Shown: positions 17,265 through 26,007 of the stretch, piece by piece
Numbering within the stretch: the stretch's first letter is position 1
Layout: every line of letters starts with the position of its first letter
NCBI RefSeq assembly: GCF_021568705.1
Contig: NZ_JAKGTH010000009.1
Location: 124,001 to 188,000, forward strand
DNA length: 64,000 nucleotides
Source: Gillisia lutea
GTDB lineage: Bacteria; Bacteroidota; Bacteroidia; Flavobacteriales; Flavobacteriaceae
Direction: 5' to 3'
The notes under the pieces: model-generated
Databases searched by the model: none
The model's input: only the letters and a program-made list of their open reading frames with translations
Told to the model about the DNA's origin: nothing
Made by a program: the position numbers and the translations under genes

Positions 17265-18242
17265 ATGAAGGTTATCTCACAAATAAAATTGCCGGTAGAG
17301 AAGGAAATGGAACTTTTTGAAAAAAAGTTCTTCGAATCCATGTCTTCTAAAGTAGCTTTACTTAACCGCATCACTCATTACATAGTAAATCGAAAAGGGA
17401 AGCAAATGCGACCTATGTTCGTGTTCTTGGTGGCTAAAATGGTATCGGAAGGAACTGTGAATGAACGTACTTATCGCGGAGCTTCAGTAATAGAACTTAT
17501 TCATACAGCAACTTTAGTACATGATGATGTTGTAGACGATTCGAATAGAAGGCGTGGTTTTTTCAGTATTAATGCATTATGGAAAAATAAGATCGCCGTT
17601 TTAGTTGGAGATTATCTGCTTTCTAAAGGTTTATTACTTTCTATAGATAATAATGATTTCGATTTATTGAAGATCATTTCTGTGGCTGTTAAAGAAATGA
17701 GTGAAGGAGAATTACTTCAAATTGAAAAAGCCCGAAAACTCGATATTACCGAAGATATCTATTATGATATCATTCGCCAAAAAACCGCAACGCTTATTGC
17801 GGCTTGTTGTGCTTTAGGTGCAGCGTCTGTAAAACCAGATTCTGAAGAGATCGAAAAGATGAGAAGGTTTGGAGAGCTTATAGGGATGGCTTTCCAAATA
17901 AAAGATGACTTATTTGATTATGGTGGCGAAAAGATTGGAAAACCTACCGGCATTGATATTAAAGAGCAGAAAATGACCTTACCGCTTATCTATGCGCTCA
18001 ATAATTCTGAACCAAAGGAAAAGAAGTGGATCATTAATTCAGTTAAAAACCATAATAAAGATAAAAAGCGTGTAAATGAAGTCATTTCGCTGGTAAAAGC
18101 TCGTGGCGGCTTAGATTACGCAGTGACTAAAATGAAGGAATTCCAGCAAGAAGCACTTTCTATATTAGGTAGTTACCCAAACTCTCCCTTTAAAGATTCA
18201 CTTATTCTCATGGTGAATTACGTTATTGAACGTAAAAAATAA
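17265..18242 (+). CDS. All-trans polyprenyl diphosphate synthase
   Basis: Head-to-tail prenyltransferase that extends farnesyl or geranyl diphosphate with IPP. The first Asp-rich motif is HDDVVDDS (Asp87-Asp92) followed by RRG; the second is IKDDLFDYGG. At 325 residues it matches octaprenyl/hexaprenyl synthases. In flavobacteria the product is usually the side chain of menaquinone-6, so a hexaprenyl product is a family-based inference. rlmN ends 50 bases upstream, but a separate -7 box is present. Confidence 0.88.
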   Translation: MKVISQIKLPVEKEMELFEKKFFESMSSKVALLNRITHYIVNRKGKQMRPMFVFLVAKMVSEGTVNERTYRGASVIELIHTATLVHDDVVDDSNRRRGFFSINALWKNKIAVLVGDYLLSKGLLLSIDNNDFDLLKIISVAVKEMSEGELLQIEKARKLDITEDIYYDIIRQKTATLIAACCALGAASVKPDSEEIEKMRRFGELIGMAFQIKDDLFDYGGEKIGKPTGIDIKEQKMTLPLIYALNNSEPKEKKWIINSVKNHNKDKKRVNEVISLVKARGGLDYAVTKMKEFQQEALSILGSYPNSPFKDSLILMVNYVIERKK

Positions 18243-18366
18243 TTTTTTAAGTTACCTCTGTTTTTTTTAAATGTCTTAAACCCTTGTAATATTTAGGCTA
18301 CGAGTGTTTTTTTTGATTTTTATAAAAGAAATAATCAACTTTTTGGATAAAATAAAATACACCTAG

Positions 18367-18393
18367 GCAACCTTTTGTAACTTCTTTGCGTCT
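18367..18393 (+). promoter_or_regulatory. ECF-type promoter in front of the sigma factor gene
   Basis: GCAACC (18367-18372), a 16-base spacer, and CGTCT (18389-18393) match the AAC...CGTC form recognised by ECF sigma factors rather than the housekeeping TAnnTTTG form. The position, 32 bases before the sigma gene, suggests autoregulation. Confidence 0.6.
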
Positions 18394-18424
18394 TTATATA
18401 TAGAAGGCCTTTAATAGAAACTTA

Positions 18425-18988
18425 GTGAAAGTAATAGCTCTTTTTAAGGAGGAAACTCATTTAATTGACAGTGCTGCCAAGAATAACCGGCAGGCACAGC
18501 AGCAATTATATGATACTTATTCTGGAAAGATGCTGTCGGTTTGCAGAATGTATGTTAAAGATATACATCATGCCGAAGAAGTTATGTTGAATGGCTTTTT
18601 TAAGGTGTTCACACATCTCAATGATTTTAAGGGAGAAGGAAGCTTTGAAGGTTGGATTAGAAGAATCATGATTCGGGAATCGATCTCATTTCTAAGGAGC
18701 AAAAAACAGCTTGAATTTAGTGAAGAGGTCTTTGAAAAGAATGTGATGCACTCTAATAATGTGGTTTCACAACTGGAAGTAGATCACATACAGCAACTCA
18801 TAGATGCTTTGCCCGAAGGCTATAAAGTGGTTTTTGTAATGTATGCCATTGAAGGTTATAAGCATCAGGAGATCGCTAATATGCTTAATATAACTGAGGG
18901 TACTTCAAAATCTCAATTATTTAAAGCTAGAAAGATACTGAAGGAAAAATTGGAATTAGAAAATAGTGCGGGTTATGGAATCAAATAA
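18425..18988 (+). CDS. ECF RNA polymerase sigma factor
   Basis: Alternative sigma factor of 187 residues. Region 2 (about 20-90) contains the typical HHAEEVMLNGFFKVFTHL helix and FEGWIRRIMIRESISFLR; region 4 (about 120-180) is a helix-turn-helix with LPEGYKVVFVMYAIEGYKHQ and EIANMLNITEGTSKSQL. Start is GTG at 18425. The next gene overlaps and encodes a single-pass protein that is the likely anti-sigma factor. The ECF-like promoter upstream suggests self-activation. Inducing signal unknown. Confidence 0.9.
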   Translation: MKVIALFKEETHLIDSAAKNNRQAQQQLYDTYSGKMLSVCRMYVKDIHHAEEVMLNGFFKVFTHLNDFKGEGSFEGWIRRIMIRESISFLRSKKQLEFSEEVFEKNVMHSNNVVSQLEVDHIQQLIDALPEGYKVVFVMYAIEGYKHQEIANMLNITEGTSKSQLFKARKILKEKLELENSAGYGIK

Positions 18989-19730
18989 ATTTGAAAATGC
19001 AGTGAAGCAGCAGCTTCAAGATCGAGAACTAACTCCTTCTGCCAATAGCTGGAATAAGTTGCAGGGAATGTTAGAAACTGAAGAAAAGAAAAAGCAGCCG
19101 AAACAGCGCATTTGGTGGCTTGGAATAGCTGCAACAATTTTAGCGGGAATCGTGGTGTTTAGTTTCTTCTTTAATAAAGTGGAACCAACTCCTCAGGTAG
19201 TGGAAACTCCGGTTGAAACTGTGCCCGAAACCCCCGTAAAAAAAGTTTCTGCTAATACCTTGTTAGTGTCTAAAGAAGAAATAGCAGTGGTTGAAGAGGC
19301 GAAAGTTTCAAAAGCAAATTCCATTAAGAAGAAGAATGAGGCGAAAACACCAATTACTGAAAGAGAACCTTTGTTGGCCTTGGTTGAAAGTGGTACACAT
19401 TTAAAAGAAGCTAAGCCTTATCATCAAAATACCGATTCTATATTGCAAAATAGTTTGGAAAAAGCAGATCATGGACTCACAGAGAATGTTATTGAGACCA
19501 ATAATACCGGAGATATTTCTGACGAAGAATTAGATATGTTACTGGCACAAGCGACTTCAAAAATAAAACAGGAACAAAATTTTAAACATCTGTTGAGTAA
19601 GGTTAACGCCAATAGTTTATTGGAAAATGCAGAAATGGAAATGGACGATTCATTTAGAGCAAAAGTCTTTGAAGTGCTTAAAGAACAATATTTAGCTGCT
19701 AAAACTGCAGTTACCACAAGAAATTATTAA
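18975..19730 (+). CDS. Putative anti-sigma factor, single-pass membrane protein
   Basis: 252 residues from the ATG at 18975, which overlaps the sigma stop; a GTG at 18966 is possible but less likely. The N-terminal cytoplasmic part (1-45) has the F-E-N-A-V-K and NSWNKLQGML pattern of Bacteroidetes anti-sigma partners. One transmembrane helix is near 47-67 (WWLGIAATILAG). The outside part is Pro/Val/Thr- and Lys/Glu-rich and low in complexity, then a helical C-terminus. There is no recognisable catalytic or zinc motif. Partnership with the sigma factor is inferred from overlap and topology. Confidence 0.6.
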   Translation: MESNKFENAVKQQLQDRELTPSANSWNKLQGMLETEEKKKQPKQRIWWLGIAATILAGIVVFSFFFNKVEPTPQVVETPVETVPETPVKKVSANTLLVSKEEIAVVEEAKVSKANSIKKKNEAKTPITEREPLLALVESGTHLKEAKPYHQNTDSILQNSLEKADHGLTENVIETNNTGDISDEELDMLLAQATSKIKQEQNFKHLLSKVNANSLLENAEMEMDDSFRAKVFEVLKEQYLAAKTAVTTRNY

Positions 19731-19826
19731 GTGATAGAAACGCTTAAATCATAAAAAGTTTGAATTAGCCGAATTCATCAATCGTCTTTAAATAGACAAA
19801 TCATTCATCAATCAAGTCCAAAAACT

Positions 19827-19845
19827 ACCTCTCTTAAGGAGAGGT
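19827..19845. repeat. Short palindromic element
   Basis: ACCTCTC-TTAAG-GAGAGGT, a perfect 7-bp inverted repeat around a five-base loop. Similar short palindromes occur between flavobacterial genes, as I recall. It could be a repeat-family member or a processing hairpin between the anti-sigma gene and the next gene. Only one copy is seen here. Confidence 0.35.
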
Positions 19846-19872
19846 GGTGAGAGGACGTTAAAAACAATCATC

Positions 19873-20910
19873 ATGAAGACAATTACTATTTATCTTACCC
19901 TTTTATTGTTGAGTATTGCAATGTACACCGCTCAAGCTCAAAATGATACTATTGCTAGCAAGGAATCGAGAATTCAAACTTTAAAGCAGAATATTATCGA
20001 CGAGGAGAAAGCTGCATTAAAAATTAAACTAGAAGGGATCGAATACCGTTTAAAAAGAGAATACATCACCCAGGAAGAGGCAGATAAACTTAAGTCGGAA
20101 GCTGCAGAATATCATGCATTGAACATTGAGAATAGAATTGCTATCATGGAAAATGAAGCTGCTTTAAGACAACGAAAAGATGAAGAAGGAGGAGATTACA
20201 TTGAGATTTTTGGCGATGGTAAGCTTATCCATTATTCACAAAGTAATCGCAAGATGAAGCGTCCTTACGACAGAAGAACTAGTAGTGATCTGGTATTGGC
20301 TGTGGGTCTTAATAATGCTATTTCTGATGAAAACTCTTTAGATGACTCCGATTTTAAACTGGCCGGTAGCAGGTTCTTTGAAATTGGTTGGGCGTGGAAA
20401 ACGAGGGTTTTTGATAATTCGAACTGGCTTCGGGTAAAATATGGGTTTTCATTTCAATTCAATGGGTTGAAACCAACAGATAACAGATATTTTGTAGAGA
20501 ATGGTGATCTTACTCAGTTAGAAGAATTTCCCCTAGATCTAAACAAGTCGAAATTTAGAATGGATAACTTGGTGATTCCTGTACATTTTGAATTTGGTCC
20601 CTCTGATAAGGATGAGCGAGAAGAATATTTCAGGTATTCTACGCACGATAAGTTTAAGATTGGAATTGGGGGATATGCGGGTATCAACATTGGGGAACGT
20701 CAAAAATTGAAATATAAAGAAGATGGCGATAAAGTGAAGGATAAATTAAAAGGTGACTATAATACAAATGATGTAGTCTACGGGTTAAGTAGTTACGTAA
20801 GTTTAGGGGGAGTGGCCCTATACGCTAAATATGATCTAAGCCCTATCTTTAAAGATCCTAATATTGAGCTAAGAAACATCTCTTTTGGACTAAGATTTGA
20901 TATAGATTAA
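19873..20910 (+). CDS. Secreted protein with coiled coil and outer-membrane-barrel-like C-terminus
   Basis: 345 residues. Signal peptide with cleavage near Q-A-Q (about residue 22). Residues 30-105 are strongly helical and charged, with a heptad-like pattern that suggests a coiled coil. Residues 125-345 alternate polar and aromatic residues in amphipathic strands and end ISFGLRFDID, like small outer-membrane porin-type barrels (PF13568-like). It lies 142 bases behind the sigma/anti-sigma pair and may be one of their targets. No function can be assigned. Confidence 0.55.
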   Translation: MKTITIYLTLLLLSIAMYTAQAQNDTIASKESRIQTLKQNIIDEEKAALKIKLEGIEYRLKREYITQEEADKLKSEAAEYHALNIENRIAIMENEAALRQRKDEEGGDYIEIFGDGKLIHYSQSNRKMKRPYDRRTSSDLVLAVGLNNAISDENSLDDSDFKLAGSRFFEIGWAWKTRVFDNSNWLRVKYGFSFQFNGLKPTDNRYFVENGDLTQLEEFPLDLNKSKFRMDNLVIPVHFEFGPSDKDEREEYFRYSTHDKFKIGIGGYAGINIGERQKLKYKEDGDKVKDKLKGDYNTNDVVYGLSSYVSLGGVALYAKYDLSPIFKDPNIELRNISFGLRFDID

Positions 20911-20930
20911 TAACAATCTGCTAAGTTGTG

Positions 20931-20976
20931 AGAGAGAATAGTTTTCAGGATTCTGAAAATTGTTCTCTCTTTTTTT
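20931..20976 (+). terminator. Terminator upstream of dnaG
   Basis: AGAGAGAA...GTTTTCAG pairs with CTGAAAAT...TTCTCTCT across a short loop, followed by seven T. It closes the sigma-factor region transcript. Confidence 0.75.
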
Positions 20977-20989
20977 ATTCTTACATTTG
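20960..20989 (+). promoter_or_regulatory. Candidate dnaG promoter
   Basis: TTG (20960-20962), 19-base spacer, TACATTTG (20982-20989, 8/8). The -33 element lies inside the preceding terminator. The dnaG start is 34 bases downstream. Confidence 0.5.
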
Positions 20990-21023
20990 AAGATATCTTT
21001 CAATAATACATTTCCACAACACA

Positions 21024-22982
21024 TTGATTTCAAAAAACACTATAGATCAGGTATTTGAGACCGCCCGGGTAGAAGAAGTTCTCGGAGATTTTGTGCAATT
21101 AAAAAAATCTGGTTCCAACTTTAAAGGTTTAAGCCCTTTTACCGATGAGCGTTCTCCTAGTTTTATGGTGTCTCCCGTAAAGCAGATATGGAAGGACTTT
21201 TCCAGCGGAAAGGGCGGCAATGTTGTTGCATTTTTAATGGAACATGAGCATTTTACTTATCCCGAAGCTATTAAGTATCTTGCCAAAAAGTATAATATTG
21301 AAATCGAGGAGACCGAACAATCTGACGAGCAAAAACAGCAGGCAGACGAGCGTGAAAGTATGTATCTCGTCTCTGAATTTGCTAGTAAATATTTTCAGAA
21401 CACCCTTTTAAAAACTGAGCAAGGAAAAGCTATCGGTTTGAGCTACTTTAAAGAACGTGGCTTCACCGATGATACCATTAAAAAGTTTGAACTAGGATAC
21501 TGTCTGGACGAGTGGGATGCCTTCACTTCTGAAGCGATAAGAAAAGGATATCAGCTCAACTTTTTGGAAAAAACAGGACTTACTATTGTTAAAGGTGAAA
21601 AGCAATTCGACAGATTTAAAGGTCGGGTAATGTTTCCTATTCACTCCATGTCTGGTAGAGTTTTAGGCTTTGGAGGAAGAATTCTTACCAACGATAAAAA
21701 GGCTGCTAAATATTTGAATTCTCCCGAAAGTGAACTTTACCACAAAAGTAAAGTTCTTTATGGAATTAATTACGCGAAGCAGGCGATTGCCAAGGAAGAC
21801 AACTGTTATTTGGTAGAGGGGTATACCGATGTTATTCAGTTTCATCAAACCGGGATTGAAAATGTTGTTTCTTCTTCTGGAACGGCGCTTACCACAGAAC
21901 AAATCAGGTTAATTAACAGACTTACCAAAAACATCACTGTACTCTTTGATGGCGATGCGGCGGGAATGCGTGCATCTATTCGAGGGATAGACCTTATTCT
22001 GGAACAAGGTATGAATGTGAAAGTTTGTATGTTTCCAGATGGTGAAGATCCGGATAGTTTTGCACGTAAGAATTCCTTAACCGAGTTACAAGAGTATTTA
22101 GAAGAAAATGCAAAAGATTTTATAGAATTCAAAGCTTCCTTACTATACCAAGATGCTAAGAATGATCCTGTGAAGAGGGCTACTCTAATTCAGGATATGG
22201 TGTCTAGCATAGCTAAAATACCTAATCAAATTCAGCAAGAAATATATATTCAGGAGTGTTCCCGAATCATGCATATTTCTGAAGAGGTATTGTTTTCAAC
22301 ACTTTCTCAAATCCTGGTAAAAGAGGGGAAGGCCACTCCTGCTGCTCCTTCTAAGCCTAAAGGTATGGAGGTTGTAAGAGAGCCTGAAATCCCTAAGACA
22401 AAAGTAGATGAGCAGTTTTTATTAGAGCGGAAGATAATTAGTCTTTTACTGCTATATGGAACAGTAGAAGAGGAGTTTGAAGATATGGTTTTAAAGGAGA
22501 ATGAGAAAGGGGAGCTGGTAATGGAACCAGAATTACAGAAAGCTAAGGTATTTCAAAAAATATTTTTAGATCTCCAGGAGGATGAGGTAGCTTTTACCAA
22601 CGGTCTTTTTCAGGAATTGTATACTATGGTAATTTCTACTTTAAATGAAGAAGGAGGGCTAAGTCTGGATGTTTTTGTAAACCAATTGAACTCAGAGCTT
22701 TCAGGAGAGGTTACTACAATTTTGATGGAGGAGGAGCAATATACGCTTCATGATTGGGAAAGAATGGAAATTATGGTAAAGACCAAAGACATGTCTGTTG
22801 CCCGATTAGTGGAAGAAACAATTTTAGCGTTGAGAAGATTTTTGATCAATCAGAAAATAGAAGAACTTTCTAATATCATTAAAGAAGCTGAAGAAGAAGA
22901 TAGAATATCAGCTATTACAGATATTATGGATTATCAATCCTTGAAAATGCTCTTATCAAAAAAGCTGAATAGAGTTATGTAG
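21024..22982 (+). CDS. dnaG: DNA primase without zinc ligands
   Basis: Synthesises RNA primers at the replication fork. The N-terminal region keeps the fold pattern of the CHC2 zinc domain, but the four ligands are replaced: Ser37, Thr40, Asp58 and Ser61 stand where Cys, His, Cys and Cys are expected. The TOPRIM core is intact (NCYLVEGYTDVI and VLFDGDAAG). A C-terminal helicase-interaction domain follows to residue 652. Start is TTG at 21024, giving M-I-S-K-N-T-I-D; no ATG fits. The last 8 bases overlap the convergent response regulator gene. I recall the same loss in other flavobacterial primases. Confidence 0.92.
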   Translation: MISKNTIDQVFETARVEEVLGDFVQLKKSGSNFKGLSPFTDERSPSFMVSPVKQIWKDFSSGKGGNVVAFLMEHEHFTYPEAIKYLAKKYNIEIEETEQSDEQKQQADERESMYLVSEFASKYFQNTLLKTEQGKAIGLSYFKERGFTDDTIKKFELGYCLDEWDAFTSEAIRKGYQLNFLEKTGLTIVKGEKQFDRFKGRVMFPIHSMSGRVLGFGGRILTNDKKAAKYLNSPESELYHKSKVLYGINYAKQAIAKEDNCYLVEGYTDVIQFHQTGIENVVSSSGTALTTEQIRLINRLTKNITVLFDGDAAGMRASIRGIDLILEQGMNVKVCMFPDGEDPDSFARKNSLTELQEYLEENAKDFIEFKASLLYQDAKNDPVKRATLIQDMVSSIAKIPNQIQQEIYIQECSRIMHISEEVLFSTLSQILVKEGKATPAAPSKPKGMEVVREPEIPKTKVDEQFLLERKIISLLLLYGTVEEEFEDMVLKENEKGELVMEPELQKAKVFQKIFLDLQEDEVAFTNGLFQELYTMVISTLNEEGGLSLDVFVNQLNSELSGEVTTILMEEEQYTLHDWERMEIMVKTKDMSVARLVEETILALRRFLINQKIEELSNIIKEAEEEDRISAITDIMDYQSLKMLLSKKLNRVM

Positions 22983-23613
22983 TTCTAAGCTGTAAGAGTC
23001 GGGATTGATGAATTAAATCGGCCAGATTATCTACTTTTAATTTCTTCAGAAGTCGTGTTTTATATGTGCTTACTGTTTTCTCATTAATGTCCAGAGATTC
23101 GGCAATGTCTTTGTTTCTTTTTCCTGAGGAAAGTAAATTCAATACTTCGGCTTCTCTGGTAGAAAGTTTTTTAAACTTGGCAATTAACCCACTGTTACTT
23201 GATAGTCCGGAGTTTATTTTTTCTGAAATATTCTTATTCAAATAAATTCCTCCTCGCGCCACCTGATTGATGGCTGCTTGCAGTACCTGAGTGGAAGCTG
23301 TTTTTGAAAGGTATCCCGAGGCACCGGCTTTAATAGAACTTAAGGCATACATCTCTTCCGGATGACAACTTAAAATCAACATTTTTACTTTAGGAAATTC
23401 AGACTTTATATTTCTAAGTGCTAGAATACCGTCAATTTGCGGAAGATCTAATTCCATAATCAATACATCCGGAATTTGATTTCTTAGAAATTTATATAAA
23501 TCATTTCCGTTGCTTACACTGCCCACAACTTGTAAATTGATGTTGTTATTGAACAATGAAGCTATTCCTTCCCGGGTTACAGGATGGTGATCTGCTAATA
23601 ATACTGTGCTCAT
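22975..23613 (-). CDS. NarL/FixJ-type response regulator with altered phosphorylation site
   Basis: 212 residues: receiver domain (1-120) and LuxR-type helix-turn-helix (about 148-208, LSTREAEVLNLLSSGKRNKD, then TVSTYKTRLLKKL). In the receiver the phospho-acceptor position in PDVLIMELDLP is Glu54 instead of Asp, and one of the two acidic pocket residues is His (A-D-H-H, residues 7-10). The conserved Lys104 and switch Ser82 remain. No histidine kinase gene is adjacent. It may work without phosphorylation, the Glu acting as a permanent mimic. Targets unknown. Confidence 0.88.
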   Translation of the reverse strand: MSTVLLADHHPVTREGIASLFNNNINLQVVGSVSNGNDLYKFLRNQIPDVLIMELDLPQIDGILALRNIKSEFPKVKMLILSCHPEEMYALSSIKAGASGYLSKTASTQVLQAAINQVARGGIYLNKNISEKINSGLSSNSGLIAKFKKLSTREAEVLNLLSSGKRNKDIAESLDINEKTVSTYKTRLLKKLKVDNLADLIHQSRLLQLRTT

Positions 23614-23745
23614 AAATCTTATTTAACACTAAAAAATTACGACAGTAGGGGATTAGGTAATTTAGCTGGTTATGAAAATGTTTATCTAAAATTAATCGAT
23701 AAAATTTTCAATTTCGGTATAGATAAGATTTATTCGATAAAAAGA

Positions 23746-24537
23746 TTATTTTTTAAGATGAACGGGAATGTTACACACAGGAATTGGAAGCATTTTATGT
23801 TGGTTAATAGTGTTTAAGCGCTTGTATATTTTGAAGACTTCCTGCTCTCTTCCTGTGAAGTGCGATGCGGTTTTATTCTGTTCGTCCATTATCATGGCCC
23901 ACTCAAGCTCGTCGTAGCTAGCGCCTATCTGGTCTTCGTCGCTTCTGCCATCTCCAAAAAGTCCATCTGTAGGAGGAGCATTAAGAATTTCATTATTTAC
24001 GTTTAAAAATCTTCCCAACTCATACACTTCACTTTTCATCAAATCGGCAATAGGACTAAGGTCTACCCCGCCATCACCATATTTAGAGTAAAATCCTACA
24101 CCAAAATCTTCCACTTTGTTCCCCGTTCCAGCCACCAAATATCCATGAAGTCCTGCAAAATAATATAAGGTAGTCATTCTAAAGCGAGCCCGGGTATTGG
24201 CTAGCGATAAATGAAGGTTAGGATTTTCTTCGCCATCCGGAAGTGCTTTTTTAAAATCTTCAAAAGCGGAAGTAAGATCTACATGAAGGTTGGTAACATT
24301 GGCATAGTGTTCTTTAAGATAGTTGATATGTTTAAGACCTCTGCTTACCTGGTTGGGATCTTGGTGTATAGGCATTTCTAAACATAAGGTACGCATTCCG
24401 GTTTTGGCACAAAGAGCAGAAGTTACGGCAGAGTCTATTCCTCCACTAATTCCTACAACAAAACCATTTAAATTGGCAGAAGTTGCATATTCCTTTAACC
24501 AATTTACTATATGATCTACCACCTTTTCCGTTTGCAT
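23746..24537 (-). CDS. nadE: NH3-dependent NAD+ synthetase
   Basis: Last step of NAD biosynthesis, amidating deamido-NAD with ammonia and ATP. The PP-loop ATPase motif SGGIDS is at residues 31-36. Length (263) and absence of a nitrilase domain mark the ammonia-dependent form. It is divergent from gldB; nadE next to gldB-gldC is a conserved flavobacterial neighbourhood. A minus-strand TAAATTTG box (24579-24586) overlaps the gldB promoter region. Confidence 0.94.
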   Translation of the reverse strand: MQTEKVVDHIVNWLKEYATSANLNGFVVGISGGIDSAVTSALCAKTGMRTLCLEMPIHQDPNQVSRGLKHINYLKEHYANVTNLHVDLTSAFEDFKKALPDGEENPNLHLSLANTRARFRMTTLYYFAGLHGYLVAGTGNKVEDFGVGFYSKYGDGGVDLSPIADLMKSEVYELGRFLNVNNEILNAPPTDGLFGDGRSDEDQIGASYDELEWAMIMDEQNKTASHFTGREQEVFKIYKRLNTINQHKMLPIPVCNIPVHLKK

Positions 24538-24542
24538 AATTT

Positions 24543-24586
24543 TTGGGTGTTTAAGTTTGTAAGTAATACCTTTGCAAACAAATTTA
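24543..24586. promoter_or_regulatory. Divergent promoters of gldB (+) and nadE (-)
   Basis: Plus strand: TTG (24543-24545), 21-base spacer, TACCTTTG (24567-24574). Minus strand: TAAATTTG at 24579-24586. Both -7 boxes match fully, and the two start regions lie within 15 bases of one another, so the transcripts may interfere. Confidence 0.6.
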
Positions 24587-24641
24587 GCATATAAACTGAG
24601 TTATAAAAATTTCACCTCATAAAAGCTTTATAAAAACTCCT

Positions 24642-25601
24642 ATGTTTAGAAAAATATGTTTCTTTCTAATTTTACTTTCTGTTTTCTCTTGTGAGAAAAA
24701 GTCGGAAGTTGAACGTGAGATCGAAAAAATTCCAATAGAATTCAATTTGGTGAGGTTTGATAAGGAGTTTGCGGCTGTAAATGCAGAGAAGTTACCTGCT
24801 CTAAAAAGCAAATATCCCTTTCTATTTCCTAGTAACTATCCTGATAGTTTATGGTTAGTAAAGATTAATGATAGCATCCAACAGGAATTAAATACGGAAG
24901 TTTTATCGGCGTTCCCTAATTTTGATAAGGAAGAAGAGGAGTTGCAATCGCTTTTTCAACATATAGAATATTACTTCCCTTCTTTTGAGAGCCCGGAAGT
25001 ATTCACCATCACTTCGGAAGTAGATTATAAGAATAAAGTCTTATTAGCAAATAATTACCTGTTCATTTCATTAGATACTTATTTAGGAAAGGAACATCCA
25101 TTTTATATGGGTATACAGGAATTCTTAAAGAAGAATTTTGAAAAAGATCAAATTTTGCCAGATGTTGCCAATGCATATGCAAAAAAATATGTGCCTCAAC
25201 CTACCAGTAGAGTGTTTTTAGATCATATGTTATACTATGGGAAGATTCTTTATTTGAAAGATAAATGGCTTACAGAAACTCCCGACTTCAACAAGATTGG
25301 TTATACTTCAAAGGAAATGGACTGGGCAGTGGCTAATGAAGATCAAATATGGCGCTATTTTGTAGAGCGCAAGCTTATCTTCGATTCAGATACACAGTTA
25401 TATACCAGGTTTTTATATCCTGCGCCCTTCTCTAAATTCTATTTAGAGCTGGATAATGAAGCACCGGCAATGCTGGGACAATTTATTGGGTGGCAGATCG
25501 TCCGGGCGTATATGGATAAAAATGATGTCGGGCTTCAGGAATTATTGGATACCGATGCGGAAACAATTTTTAATAAAGCAAATTATAAACCAAAGAAATA
25601 A
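24642..25601 (+). CDS. gldB: Gliding motility lipoprotein GldB
   Basis: Envelope lipoprotein essential for gliding in F. johnsoniae; molecular role unsettled. The N-terminus has the lipobox V-F-S-C with Cys17, followed by a charged stretch. The 319-residue body matches GldB in length and in segments such as EFNLVRFDKEF and HMLYYGKILYLKD. The stop codon overlaps the gldC start by one base (TAATG), implying coupling. Expressed from the promoter at 24543-24574 with a leader of about 60 bases. Confidence 0.9.
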   Translation: MFRKICFFLILLSVFSCEKKSEVEREIEKIPIEFNLVRFDKEFAAVNAEKLPALKSKYPFLFPSNYPDSLWLVKINDSIQQELNTEVLSAFPNFDKEEEELQSLFQHIEYYFPSFESPEVFTITSEVDYKNKVLLANNYLFISLDTYLGKEHPFYMGIQEFLKKNFEKDQILPDVANAYAKKYVPQPTSRVFLDHMLYYGKILYLKDKWLTETPDFNKIGYTSKEMDWAVANEDQIWRYFVERKLIFDSDTQLYTRFLYPAPFSKFYLELDNEAPAMLGQFIGWQIVRAYMDKNDVGLQELLDTDAETIFNKANYKPKK

Positions 25602-25936
25602 TGGCAGAATATAAAAAATCTGAAATAAATATAGAAGTGGTTCTAGATGAGAACCGAGTTCCGGAAGAGTTGTATTGGAGTGCAGAGGACGGAGACATTT
25701 ACAAAGAGGAGGCGAAGGCAATGTTACTTTCTATGTGGGATAGTAAACAACAGGAAACTTTACGCATAGATTTATGGACGAAAGATATGCCTGTAGATGA
25801 AATGAAGAAATTCTTTCACCAGACCTTAGTGGCTATGAGCGATACTTTTAATAGAGCCACTCAGGATGAAAAAATGACGGCGACCATGAAGGATTTTTGC
25901 GATTATTTTGCAGAAAAGTTAGAATTAAAGAAGTAA
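25601..25936 (+). CDS. gldC: Gliding motility protein GldC
   Basis: Small soluble protein of 111 residues (YKKSEINIEVVLDENRVPEE near the start), always paired with gldB in flavobacteria. In F. johnsoniae loss of gldC impairs gliding without abolishing it. No signal peptide. It ends just before a bidirectional terminator shared with rho. Confidence 0.92.
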   Translation: MAEYKKSEINIEVVLDENRVPEELYWSAEDGDIYKEEAKAMLLSMWDSKQQETLRIDLWTKDMPVDEMKKFFHQTLVAMSDTFNRATQDEKMTATMKDFCDYFAEKLELKK

Positions 25937-25952
25937 GGAGTTTTTTAATAAA

Positions 25953-25987
25953 AAAAAGCCCGGTAATTTTAAATTACCGGGCTTTTT
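25953..25987. terminator. Bidirectional terminator between gldC and rho
   Basis: A 17-bp perfect stem containing AGCCCGGTAATTT and its complement, A-rich on one flank and T-rich on the other, between two convergent genes. Confidence 0.9.
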
Positions 25988-26007
25988 AATTTATAAAATG
26001 AGAGAAT

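Noticed and set aside
19783-19787. Second ECF promoter (CGTCT) before the barrel-protein gene
   Set aside because: No AACC-type -35 at the right distance; kept only as a remark.
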